A stretch of 64,000 nt of DNA from NCBI GenBank assembly GCA_030632885.1, contig DAOVTW010000004.1, positions 1-64,000 on the forward strand. Reading direction: 5' to 3'. The notes below the pieces were generated by a model, which ran no database searches, was not told the origin of the DNA, and saw only the letters and a list, made by a program, of their open reading frames with translations. Of the stretch, positions 7,447 through 15,800 are shown in pieces; position 1 is the stretch's first letter, and each line of letters opens with the position of its first letter. The DNA is from JAIOSM01 sp023143455. Its GTDB lineage: Bacteria > Desulfobacterota > Desulfobacteria > Desulfobacterales > Desulfobacteraceae. The position numbers and the translations under genes are program-made.

Positions 7447-8820
7447 TTACCTTCCAAGCACATCTTTGAGTGCAGTAAATAATTCTTTATGTTGAAACGA
7501 GAATCCATTGTCCAAAAGCTTTACTGGCATCACCCTTGCACTTGCCAAAAGAGTTTCTTGCCCCATTTGTCCCCATAAAGCTACGGCTAAAAATTTTGGA
7601 ATAGTAAAATACACTTTTTTTCCAAACACCCTGGCAAGTGTTTGGGAAAATTCTTTATTGGTAGCAGGACTTGGCGCAGTAAGGTTAACAGATCCATTTA
7701 TTTTATCATTATTCAATATATATAAGATGCCTGATAATGCATCATCCATACTGATCCAGCTCATGTATTGCCTGCCGTGGGACAAATTCACTCCACAACC
7801 TGCTTTAAAAGGAAGTTCCATCCTTGCAAGAGCACCGCCTGCAGGGGTAAGTACCACACCAATCCTGAGCTGAATGGTCCTTATCCCAGCTTTTTGGGCA
7901 TCAGCAGATGCATCTTCCCATTTTTTACAAACTCTGGAAATGAAACTATCCCCCATTGTATCGCTTTCGGTTAGTATATTATCTTGTCTTTCACCATAAA
8001 AACCAATAGCAGAAGAAGAAATAAAGACCTCAGGTTTATGGTCAAGGTTTTTCATTCTCTGGACAAGCAGTCTGGTTGGGATTATTCTAGAGTCAATAAT
8101 CAGTTTTTTTTGTTTGTCTGTCCACCTATTCCTTGAAATATCAGCTCCATTTAAATTGATGATTGCATCAATAGCACCTGCATTTTCAAGATCAAGTATG
8201 CCCTTGTACGGATCCCAGAAAATCTCATCATTTAAGAGCTCACCACTCTTTCGGACAAGTCGGATCACTTCATGGCCTGAGGTTCGTAAAAATGGAACCA
8301 ATATACTCCCTATTGTTCCTGTGGCACCGGAAATAAGTATTCTTTTCTTTTTTGCCTTATCCACATGGTGTTCCAAATCATATTTAAGAACCCGATGTCT
8401 ATAGCTAAACATTCTTTCAAATTCTTTTTTTGCAAACCCATAAAATGGTCGGCTTAAAAAGCCAAACGGTAATTTGAACTCTAGATCATCTTCCATAAAT
8501 GAAGTGTTCTCATCCTCTGATTCAAATCGGTGAGTATGTTCCCATTTGGAAAATGGTCCTTTTGTCTGACAATCTTTAAAGAGTTTATTTTGCTGATATT
8601 CTATATGCTCAGCCTTCCAGATCATAGGGATCTTAAATATGCGAATTTTAAATGTTACCTTTACTCCTTTGTCAATCCCATTGCCTTTTCGGGCGATCAT
8701 TTCTAATGGAGCCCAGGGTGGAGTGAGTCTTGATATTGCGCCATCTCTTGCATGCCATGCAAAAGTCATCTCAACAGGAGCACTAATTCTGGTTCTTTTT
8801 GTATAAGTATTAAACTTCAT
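7447..8820 (-). CDS. SRPBCC domain fused to TIGR01777 epimerase
   Basis: Residues 1 to about 155 form a SRPBCC (START-like) lipid or hydrophobic-ligand domain (RISAPVEMTFAWHARDGAISRLTPPW). Residues about 160-457 form an NAD(P)-dependent epimerase-like domain of the TIGR01777 (YfcH) group. Its Rossmann motif is ISGATGTIGSILVPFL, with later family motifs SSSAIGFYGERQ, ISRVCKKWEDA and WISMDDALSGILYI. The fusion is a common architecture for this family. The biochemical role is unknown. Confidence 0.85.
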   Translation of the reverse strand: MKFNTYTKRTRISAPVEMTFAWHARDGAISRLTPPWAPLEMIARKGNGIDKGVKVTFKIRIFKIPMIWKAEHIEYQQNKLFKDCQTKGPFSKWEHTHRFESEDENTSFMEDDLEFKLPFGFLSRPFYGFAKKEFERMFSYRHRVLKYDLEHHVDKAKKKRILISGATGTIGSILVPFLRTSGHEVIRLVRKSGELLNDEIFWDPYKGILDLENAGAIDAIINLNGADISRNRWTDKQKKLIIDSRIIPTRLLVQRMKNLDHKPEVFISSSAIGFYGERQDNILTESDTMGDSFISRVCKKWEDASADAQKAGIRTIQLRIGVVLTPAGGALARMELPFKAGCGVNLSHGRQYMSWISMDDALSGILYILNNDKINGSVNLTAPSPATNKEFSQTLARVFGKKVYFTIPKFLAVALWGQMGQETLLASARVMPVKLLDNGFSFQHKELFTALKDVLGR

Positions 8821-8923
8821 AATTTACCCAATAAAACAAATGAGTCATTGATTTTGCGCATTTTATATTATAACAATAATCATCAAGTTAAAACCAATTT
8901 TTAAGAAAAAAGGAGCAAAATAA

Positions 8924-10120
8924 ATGTATAAACCTATTAAAATAGCTGATGGTATTTATTCAGTTGGATGTCGGGATTGGGATATCCGGGATTTTCATGG
9001 CTACTCAACTTACGAAGGTACCACTTATAATGCCTTTCTTGTCCTTGGTGAGAAAAATATTCTCATTGATACGGTAAAAGAAAAATTTGGAGATGAACTA
9101 CTCTCAAATATCAGCAAAATAATTGATCCCAAAGAAATTGATATAGTGATCAGCAATCACACAGAGATGGATCATTCAGGAGCACTCCCCAAAGCAATGC
9201 ATGTAATTGGAAAAGACAAACCTCTTTATTGCTCTAAGATGGGTGCAAAAAATCTTAAAAGCCATTTTAAAAATGACTTTAATTTTAAAGCTGTGGGTTC
9301 AGGTGATACACTTAAGGTTGGAAACAGAACCTTTTCCTTTCTTGAAACAAAAATGTTGCACTGGCCTGACAGTATGTTCACATATCTTGTTGAAGATGCC
9401 ATATTGTTTTCCAGTGATGCCTTTGGACAACACTTTGCAGGCGACATGTTTTTTGATGATGAAATCGGAGATGAAATTATACCCCATGCAAGAAAGTACT
9501 ATGCTAATATACTTCTTCACTTTTCAGGAAGGGTTCAGGATCTAATAAAGGATGTTACAAAAATGAACCTTAAAATTGATATGATATGCCCTGACCATGG
9601 TATTATCTGGCGGGATAACCCTTCCAAAATCATACAACTCTATGACAAATGGTCAAAGCAGGAACCCGCTAAAAAAGCAGTAGTTATATTTGATTCCATG
9701 TGGGAAAGCACAACTAAGATGGCCCGGGCAATTACAAGTGGTATTGAATCTGAAGACGTTAAAGTAAGGCTTATGAATACCAGGAAGTGGCACAGAAGTG
9801 ATATTATGACAGAAATCCTTGATGCAGGTGCTATCGCTGTTGGATCTCCAACATTGAATAATGGTATTTTTCCGGTAATTGCAGATGTTATGACATATGT
9901 TAAAGGCCTTAAACCTCAAAATAAAATTGCTGCTGCGTTTGGATCTTATGGATGGAGTGGTGAGGCTGTAAAAATTCTGAATCAGGAATTTGCTGCAATG
10001 AAATTTGATATTATTGATGAAGGAGTTAAGGTTCAGTATGTTCCTGAAGAGGAAGACTTAAGTAAATGTTTTGATCTGGGTGTAAAATTGGCTAAAGCAT
10101 TAAAAGAGAAACTATCTTAG
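8924..10120 (+). CDS. FprA-type flavodiiron protein (O2/NO reductase)
   Basis: This is a cytoplasmic A-type flavoprotein that reduces oxygen to water and/or nitric oxide to nitrous oxide. Residues 1-250 are the metallo-beta-lactamase-like diiron domain with ligands in SNHTEMDHSGALPK (H79, E81, D83, H84) and further His/Asp ligands downstream (FSSDAFGQHFA, CPDHGIIW). Residues about 255-398 are the flavodoxin domain, with FMN-loop sequences FDSMWESTTKMA, VGSPTLNNGIFP and FGSYGWSGEA. No rubredoxin domain is fused. A ferritin-like protein follows 47 bases later, supporting a joint oxidative-defence role in an anaerobe. Confidence 0.93.
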   Translation: MYKPIKIADGIYSVGCRDWDIRDFHGYSTYEGTTYNAFLVLGEKNILIDTVKEKFGDELLSNISKIIDPKEIDIVISNHTEMDHSGALPKAMHVIGKDKPLYCSKMGAKNLKSHFKNDFNFKAVGSGDTLKVGNRTFSFLETKMLHWPDSMFTYLVEDAILFSSDAFGQHFAGDMFFDDEIGDEIIPHARKYYANILLHFSGRVQDLIKDVTKMNLKIDMICPDHGIIWRDNPSKIIQLYDKWSKQEPAKKAVVIFDSMWESTTKMARAITSGIESEDVKVRLMNTRKWHRSDIMTEILDAGAIAVGSPTLNNGIFPVIADVMTYVKGLKPQNKIAAAFGSYGWSGEAVKILNQEFAAMKFDIIDEGVKVQYVPEEEDLSKCFDLGVKLAKALKEKLS

Positions 10121-10167
10121 GCTTTAACATAACTTTATAATAAAGAATTGACAATCAGGAGAAAACA

Positions 10168-10638
10168 ATGCCCAACGAATTTAATGCAAACGATATTTTT
10201 GAGATAGCCATAAAAATCGAACAAAATGGCGCAATATTCTACAGGAATGCCGCAGAAAAAGTAGACAAAGAAGATAACAAAAAATTTCTACTTGAACTTG
10301 CTAAAATGGAAGATACCCACGAAGCAACCTTTGAAAGTATGCAAAAAGAATTAAAAGACACAGAAGTGTTTTCAACAGCCTTTGACCCTGAAGATGAAAA
10401 CATACTTTATCTAAAAGCTCTTGCTGATGCGCGGGTTTTTGCTAAAAAGGAAGAGCCGGTAAGTGAGTTTAAAGAAATTATTCACTCTGCTATCCAGGCA
10501 GAAAAAGATTCTATTGTTTTTTATCTTGGGATCAAGCAATTAGTTCCTGAAAAACATGGGAAATCAAAAATTGATTATATCATCAAAGAAGAAATGAGCC
10601 ACATAAAGCTTCTTGTCAGAAAACTATCCCAACAATAG
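10168..10638 (+). CDS. Ferritin-like diiron protein (rubrerythrin-type helix bundle)
   Basis: This 156-residue helix-bundle protein has two carboxylate/histidine half-sites typical of ferritin-like domains: EIAIKIEQNGAIFYRNAAE plus KMEDTHEATF in the first half, and SAIQAEKDSIVFYLGI plus IKEEMSHIKLL in the second. There is no C-terminal rubredoxin. Related proteins act in peroxide reduction or iron handling in anaerobes. An AGGAG site precedes the ATG, and the gene lies just after the flavodiiron gene, likely co-transcribed. Confidence 0.82.
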   Translation: MPNEFNANDIFEIAIKIEQNGAIFYRNAAEKVDKEDNKKFLLELAKMEDTHEATFESMQKELKDTEVFSTAFDPEDENILYLKALADARVFAKKEEPVSEFKEIIHSAIQAEKDSIVFYLGIKQLVPEKHGKSKIDYIIKEEMSHIKLLVRKLSQQ

Positions 10639-10654
10639 CAATAGCTAATTAATA

Positions 10655-10692
10655 CCCCCACTGGTTTCAAACTTTCTAGAATCAAGTGGGGG
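10655..10692. terminator. Inverted repeat after the ferritin-like gene
   Basis: CCCCCACT at 10655-10662 pairs with AGTGGGGG at 10685-10692 across a 22-base loop, starting 17 bases after the ferritin-like stop codon. No T-run follows, so factor-independent termination is uncertain. It may protect the 3' end of the flavodiiron/ferritin transcript. Confidence 0.35.
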
Positions 10693-10730
10693 GCGCCTCC
10701 GACAGACTACCACCATGAGTGACGCAACAG

Positions 10731-10756
10731 CTTAAATGCTTTAAAAAGCATTTAAG
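10731..10756. repeat. Perfect 11-bp hairpin
   Basis: CTTAAATGCTT and AAGCATTTAAG flank a TAAA loop, giving a perfect 11-bp stem. It lies between two other hairpins in a non-coding stretch. No T-run follows on either strand, and its function is unknown. Confidence 0.5.
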
Positions 10757-10812
10757 AGAACTTTTGTGGATATGTCAGACAGAAGAGAGCTTGCTTAATT
10801 CAAAAGAATAGT

Positions 10813-10859
10813 TCTGATACACATATGTTTCAATGTTTATGGAGCATATGTGTATCAGA
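10813..10859. terminator. 15-bp inverted repeat, possible terminator of the small selenoprotein gene
   Basis: TCTGATACACATATG (10813-10827) and CATATGTGTATCAGA (10845-10859) are perfect complements around a 17-base loop. On the minus strand the hairpin starts 22 bases after the end of the 54-residue selenoprotein gene and is followed by a weakly T-rich stretch, so termination on that strand is plausible. Confidence 0.45.
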
Positions 10860-10880
10860 TTCAAAATTACATTCTATTAT

Positions 10881-11045
10881 TCAGGGCTTAAAGGGTTTAA
10901 TGTTTGAGTTATTGTCTTCATTTTTTTTATCTGTCACCTGACAGGAATTTCTCATTCAGGTGGAGATACCCATTTTAGGCAAAATATATAATTGTAATAA
11001 AAAATAAACCCCGATGAATAATATAATAAAAACAGTTTCCTTCAT
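10881..11045 (-). CDS. Small single-TM protein, probable selenoprotein (TGA = Sec30)
   Basis: An ATG at 11045 follows a strong GGAGG. The first 29 residues form one membrane helix (VFIILFIGVYFLLQLYIL) ending in LPKMGIST, then TGA. Read through, the frame gives ST-U-MRNSCQVTDKK and continues to a TGA at 10881, 54 residues in all. From memory, small Desulfobacterota membrane proteins end their helix with LPKLGVPTC followed a few residues later by a second cysteine, so the TGA sits at a conserved cysteine. A hairpin with loop AGGT follows 16 bases after the TGA. Function is unknown; the U-x4-C pair on the membrane surface suggests a redox or metal-binding role. The alternative is a 29-residue peptide ending at TGA. 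Confidence 0.62.
10931..10944 (-). promoter_or_regulatory. Candidate SECIS hairpin of the small selenoprotein
   Basis: On the minus strand, CTGTC-AGGT-GACAG forms a 5-bp stem whose loop begins 16 bases after the in-frame TGA (10958-10956). Spacing and G-containing loop resemble those of the hgcB hairpin and known bacterial elements. The stem is short, so this is weaker evidence than in hgcB. Confidence 0.45.
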
Positions 11046-11202
11046 GTTATCAATCCTCCATTCTTCATTTGTTACTATCTTAATTATTAACTATAGCAAA
11101 TTATGTACCACCGTGCCCAGAAAAACAATTACTGAATAATCCAATTTTGTGTTACAAAACTAAAGTAATACAAATAACTGAGTTTTTAGGAGTAAGGATA
11201 GC

Positions 11203-11382
11203 ATGGGCTATTGTATTAATCATCCGAAAAGAGAGACAAGCTACAAATGCATGAAACATGAGATATATCTCTGTGAAGAATGTCTTAAATGCCGCGATCC
11301 TGAACTTTACTGCAAATTCAGACCTTCCTGTGCCATACATTTTATAACAGAAAAGGGCTTTGATTCTGAAAACACCCCATAA
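11203..11382 (+). CDS. Small cysteine-rich protein, likely zinc-binding
   Basis: This 59-residue ORF has AGGAG ten bases before the ATG. It reads MGYCINHPKRETSYKCMKHE, then LCEECLKCRDPELYC and ends with FRPSCAIHF. Seven cysteines and three histidines in C..H, C..H and CxxCxxC patterns suggest one or two zinc sites, rather like a B-box. I recall similar short proteins in other Desulfobacterota, but no function is known. It is divergent from the small selenoprotein gene; the two may share the 157-base promoter region. Confidence 0.72.
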   Translation: MGYCINHPKRETSYKCMKHEIYLCEECLKCRDPELYCKFRPSCAIHFITEKGFDSENTP

Positions 11383-11568
11383 TTATAGCTTTCTATAAGG
11401 TTTTAATCATCTTGACCGATATGCTTCCTGTTTTACCTTAATCCACCATCAAAAAAATAAATAAATTAGGCTTAAAGATAATAAATAAAGAAAAATAGCA
11501 ATGCTAATAAATATATAAAATCATTTATTATTTATTCTTGTAACTATGTGTTATTATATACAAAGCAT

Positions 11569-12777
11569 ATGAAAATCAAAAACAACATACTGCTTATCAT
11601 TTTGGCATGGTTTTTATTGGCCATTATATCTTTTTTCTGGAACTATACAAATGGGAAAAAAGCACAGCATGAACTTGCTTTTCAAACAGCCAGAAACCTT
11701 TTTAAACATATAGAGACAACTCGTTTCTGGAACACTCTTCACGGTGGGGTCTACGTCCCGATTACAGCAGAAACACAACCAAACCCTTATCTAAAAACTG
11801 AAATGAAAAATATTAAAATCAATGATAAATTGATGCTGACAAAGGTGAATCCTGCCTTTATGACTAGACAGATTGCTGAAATTGCCATGAAACGGGATGG
11901 CATTAAATTTCATATTACGAGTCTCAAACCTATTCGTCCTTTAAATAAGCCAACTTTGAGAGAAGCAGCCTGCCTCAATGATTTTGAAAAAGGAATTGCT
12001 GAAGTTGGATACTTCATTAAAAATAATGCAATGCCATCTTTTTTTTATATGGCCCCTCTTAAAACTGAAGAAGAATGTTTACAATGCCATGCTGTACAGG
12101 GTTATAAGACAGGCGATATAAGAGGAGGTATAAGTATCTTTACCCCGTATGAGGTAAAAATATCAACGCTCCCCTTGATATTGGGACATGTCGGGATATG
12201 GTTTGTTGGCGTGGTTGGTATAATTTTTGCCGGAAACAAATTAAATAGAGCTTATGCAACAATAAGGAAACAAGCTTTGTTTGATTCTCTGACAGAAATC
12301 CCGAACCGCCGGAATTTTTCTGATAATATTGCTGTTGAATTCATGCGCAGCAAAAGAGATAAAAATCCAATATCATTGATAATGTGTGATATAGATAATT
12401 TTAAAGCATACAATGACACTTATGGTCACAGTAAAGGGGATGCCTGCCTTAAAAAGGTTGCCCAGGGCATAAAAAACTCACTTAAAAGACCTAGTGATTT
12501 TTGCGCACGATATGGTGGTGAAGAATTTATTGTGTTATTGCCTGACACGTCTTTAAATGGTGTGAAGCATGTTGCCGAAAAAATCAGATCAAATATAGAA
12601 AAAATGAAGATCCCGCATAAAAATTCGTTACCTGCAAAGATTGTAACCTTAAGCCTTGGCGTGACAACTTCAGACGGTGTCACCTTAGATTCAAATGCCT
12701 CCCATGAAAAATTAATCAGACATGCGGACATAGCTATGTATAAGGCAAAAGAAAAGGGTAAGAACCAGGTTGTATAA
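11569..12777 (+). CDS. Membrane diguanylate cyclase with DUF3365 heme sensor
   Basis: This is a signalling enzyme making cyclic di-GMP. It has an N-terminal membrane helix (NNILLIILAWFLLAIISFF), then a periplasmic DUF3365/Tll0287-like domain of about 170 residues containing a c-type heme motif CLQCH near residue 170. A second membrane helix near residue 215 leads to a GGDEF domain with the active-site loop YGGEEFIVLLP (about residue 315) and the DxLTEIPNRR start motif. The heme suggests redox or gas sensing in the periplasm. The frame opens at GTG 11548 but the ATG at 11569 starts nearer the membrane helix; neither has a clear ribosome binding site. Confidence 0.87.
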   Translation: MKIKNNILLIILAWFLLAIISFFWNYTNGKKAQHELAFQTARNLFKHIETTRFWNTLHGGVYVPITAETQPNPYLKTEMKNIKINDKLMLTKVNPAFMTRQIAEIAMKRDGIKFHITSLKPIRPLNKPTLREAACLNDFEKGIAEVGYFIKNNAMPSFFYMAPLKTEEECLQCHAVQGYKTGDIRGGISIFTPYEVKISTLPLILGHVGIWFVGVVGIIFAGNKLNRAYATIRKQALFDSLTEIPNRRNFSDNIAVEFMRSKRDKNPISLIMCDIDNFKAYNDTYGHSKGDACLKKVAQGIKNSLKRPSDFCARYGGEEFIVLLPDTSLNGVKHVAEKIRSNIEKMKIPHKNSLPAKIVTLSLGVTTSDGVTLDSNASHEKLIRHADIAMYKAKEKGKNQVV

Positions 12778-12820
12778 AAGTTTTATTTGATGTCAACAAA
12801 CAGTCATTAATTCCAATGGT

Positions 12821-12847
12821 AGGATGGACAGCTCCGCAGTCCATCCT
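12821..12847. terminator. Convergent hairpin between cyclase and megasynthase
   Basis: AGGATGGAC and GTCCATCCT form a perfect 9-bp stem with a 9-base loop in the 77-base gap between two converging genes. No T-run is attached, so it is a bidirectional terminator by position rather than by full signature. Confidence 0.5.
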
Positions 12848-12854
12848 ATCGGGC

Positions 12855-15800
12855 TTAGTATTCTATTAGTTCTAAAATTCTATCTTCTTTTGCCAATTGA
12901 TTTATTTTAACCATTTCAAAACTTGAAACTTCAATAAAAATATTACCTTTTTTATCAACAAGCTTTAGGTTATAGGTGTTTGTTTCCTCTCCTGAATTGA
13001 TCTTCTCGGTAATACAATAGTATTCTTCATTCTTTAAAACATCTTTGTAAAATTTTAAAGATTTAATTTTAAATGGGAGGACTGTCATATGTGTTGTAAA
13101 AAATTCCAAGAGACCACCGGTTTGAAACATTGCATCCACAAATACTGGAGCCGCAACAAAATTGGGACCTTTTGAACCTTTAAAGAAATCTTTTTCACTC
13201 GTATCTTTAATAGTTGTAATCAATTTTTTACCATCAAAAGAGTTAATCTCAGTAATAGTTTTAAAAAGACCAAACATAAATAACCGTTTAGGATTATAAA
13301 CAAGTGTTTCAACATCACCATCATATTTTACAGAAGTGAATTCAGGAATTTTGATTTTCTTTGCTTGAAGCGGTTTATCAGCAAATCTATATTTCCCCTG
13401 ATAATGAAGGATTGGGTCTCCCATTACCATCCCTTTAGGATTTTTAAACTGTGATGAAATATTGCAGGTATAAATATCATCTATGCCTTTGTTGCTTGTA
13501 ATGAGAATCTCTTTTGACCTGCCCTTAAGGAGTTTTATACCATAAGGAATTGAAAAATCTGTTAGTTCTACAAAGTTCCCATCATTACCATGTATCGATT
13601 TTGCGACCTGAGCCATGGTTTCTATTCCTGTTGATCCTAGAAAAAGCGGTACATCATCCATAGTATGGTCATGAAGGAAAACATCCCTTTCAAGATCAAG
13701 AACTCTGGAATAAGTTATAGTTTTTTCAGTTTGCTCAACAATATCATCAAGGAATGGAAATTCAACATCTGACGGATTCCCAAGAAGACCGTCTTTGTCA
13801 AATGAATAATCAAGACCCGAAAAAACCATTTCTGTTTCAGTTTTATCAAGCAGATCCGCCATAAAGAATTTTACGCCCTGCTCCATGGGAAGAAACTGTA
13901 TACCTCTTTCTTCGAGCACCTTTCTAACCGTTGGATTTGTTGCCATTCCAACACCACCCCAGGCAGTCCATGCATAAACCTTATAAGTTTTATCAGGATG
14001 AAGTTGTTTTTGTCGGAACAGAGTTTTACCAATCAAATCATTTGCACAAGTATAATCAACCTGCCCCTCATTTCCAAATCTTGCTGTAACAGATGAAAAT
14101 GTAAAGAAATATTTATAATCTCTTTCCTCTGTCGCCCTTAGAAGGTTTCGCATTCCTTTCACCTTTACATCAACAACAAGTTCAAAAACCCATAACTCTT
14201 TTTTGGGTATAAACTGACTCATTTCCATGCCTGCTGCATGGAAAATTCCATCAATTTTCTCATACTTATCAACTGCTTTTTTTACAGCTTTATAATCAGT
14301 CACGTCTACACAATTATAATCAACAGAGACACCCATGGATTTTAAGTTTTCAATGTTTTCTACAGATTGCCGTACCCTTAGAAGTTGATCCAATGCTTTT
14401 TTAATTTCTAATGGTTTTGCCCCTTTCATATCAGTTTTGAGCATTTCCATAAGCTCTGGCTGGTCTGTATTCTTATCAAGATATTTTTTATCAGTACTGT
14501 AAATATCATTAATATCAAGAATGATCAGGTTTGTTTTATATTTTTCAACAACTTTTTTAATAATTTCATAGGTGATACCTCCTGCGCCGCCTGTTACAAG
14601 CATGGTATCATTATCTTTAATAATTTTTTCTGTTTTATCTGCTATGCTTGTTTTCATACTTAAACAATAACGTTTTTTATTTTTATACCCTATCTCGCAC
14701 CTTGTATCATCAGAAAGAAGCTCATCAATAAAAACTTCAGCTATTTTATTTATACTCTTTTTTGGCTGCTTATAAGAAAAATCAACAACCTTTACCATTG
14801 TATCTGCCATTTCCTTATTCACAGTTTTCAAAAGACCTGCAAGTCCTCCAAATGCCGGATGGATATCACCACAATCTTTCAAATCCGACAAATATGGGAA
14901 AACAACAGAGTCAAATGCAATTGTTCCGATTATACTCTCTTTTTTATCAAGTTTTTCAAACAAGCTTTTAATCATTACAAAGAAGGATTTGATTGTTGCG
15001 TTGATTTCTTTATCTGAATCTTCTTTGGAAAAATAATAATCCAAAGGAGCAAGGTGAATAAAACCATCTATCTCAGGATGTTTTTCCTTGAACTCTTCAA
15101 CTCTTTTTTCGCATGTTTTTACATCAGTAAGATCAAATTTAAAATCAGCTCCTTTTACCCCAACAGTTATTACTTTACCCTTTTTTTCTTTGATCTTTTC
15201 AATTACTTTTTCAGCAAAACCATGGCTATCAAGAGATACAATAATTATTTTATCTTTTAAATCTCTTTTAGAAAGTTTTAGATCATTTGTTTGCTCAGCT
15301 CTCACAATCAGCCTTTTTATGGGAGATGATGGATCAGGAAATTCATCGTCACCTTTCACATCCCCTTTTATTACTACCTTTTTTATTTCAGGTGTAACTA
15401 AATAGGTGTTCTCACTTTTTGTACCACTTGAGTTTGAGCTTATTGTTGCAATATATTCGCTAAGTCTTGCTATAGTATTCAAATCTCGCAATCTCAAATC
15501 GTCAGGTACGGAGAATTTAAACTTATTGGCAAGAGATCCAAATATCTCAACCTGCTTTACTGTGTCTATACCTAAATCTGCCTCAAGATCAAGATCATCT
15601 TCAAGCATATCTGTTGTATAGCCTGTCTGCTCACTAATTATTACTCGTACATTCTCAACTATGTCAGAAGCATCACCACCAAAGCCTTTTTGAACCTCTA
15701 TATCGACACTTATATCAACATCAATATCTCCTTTAGTTTCTATACCACTATCTTTTGTTGCCGGCGCCGCCGTAACACCTGCTTTGGTACCTATATATTC

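Noticed and set aside
10813..10859. Terminal inverted repeats of an insertion sequence
   Set aside because: Only 17 bases lie between the arms and no transposase is present; the hairpin or terminator reading is simpler.
10639..10880. selC (Sec tRNA) or a riboswitch in the hairpin cluster
   Set aside because: No cloverleaf, long variable arm or conserved riboswitch core could be traced; only isolated stems.
12426..12731. Minus-strand ORF inside the heme diguanylate cyclase
   Set aside because: It lies antisense within a well-supported GGDEF domain and has no motif or ribosome binding site.
15088..15621. Plus-strand ORFs inside the megasynthase
   Set aside because: Antisense shadows of the ACP-linker region with low-complexity Ser/Phe content and no ribosome binding sites.
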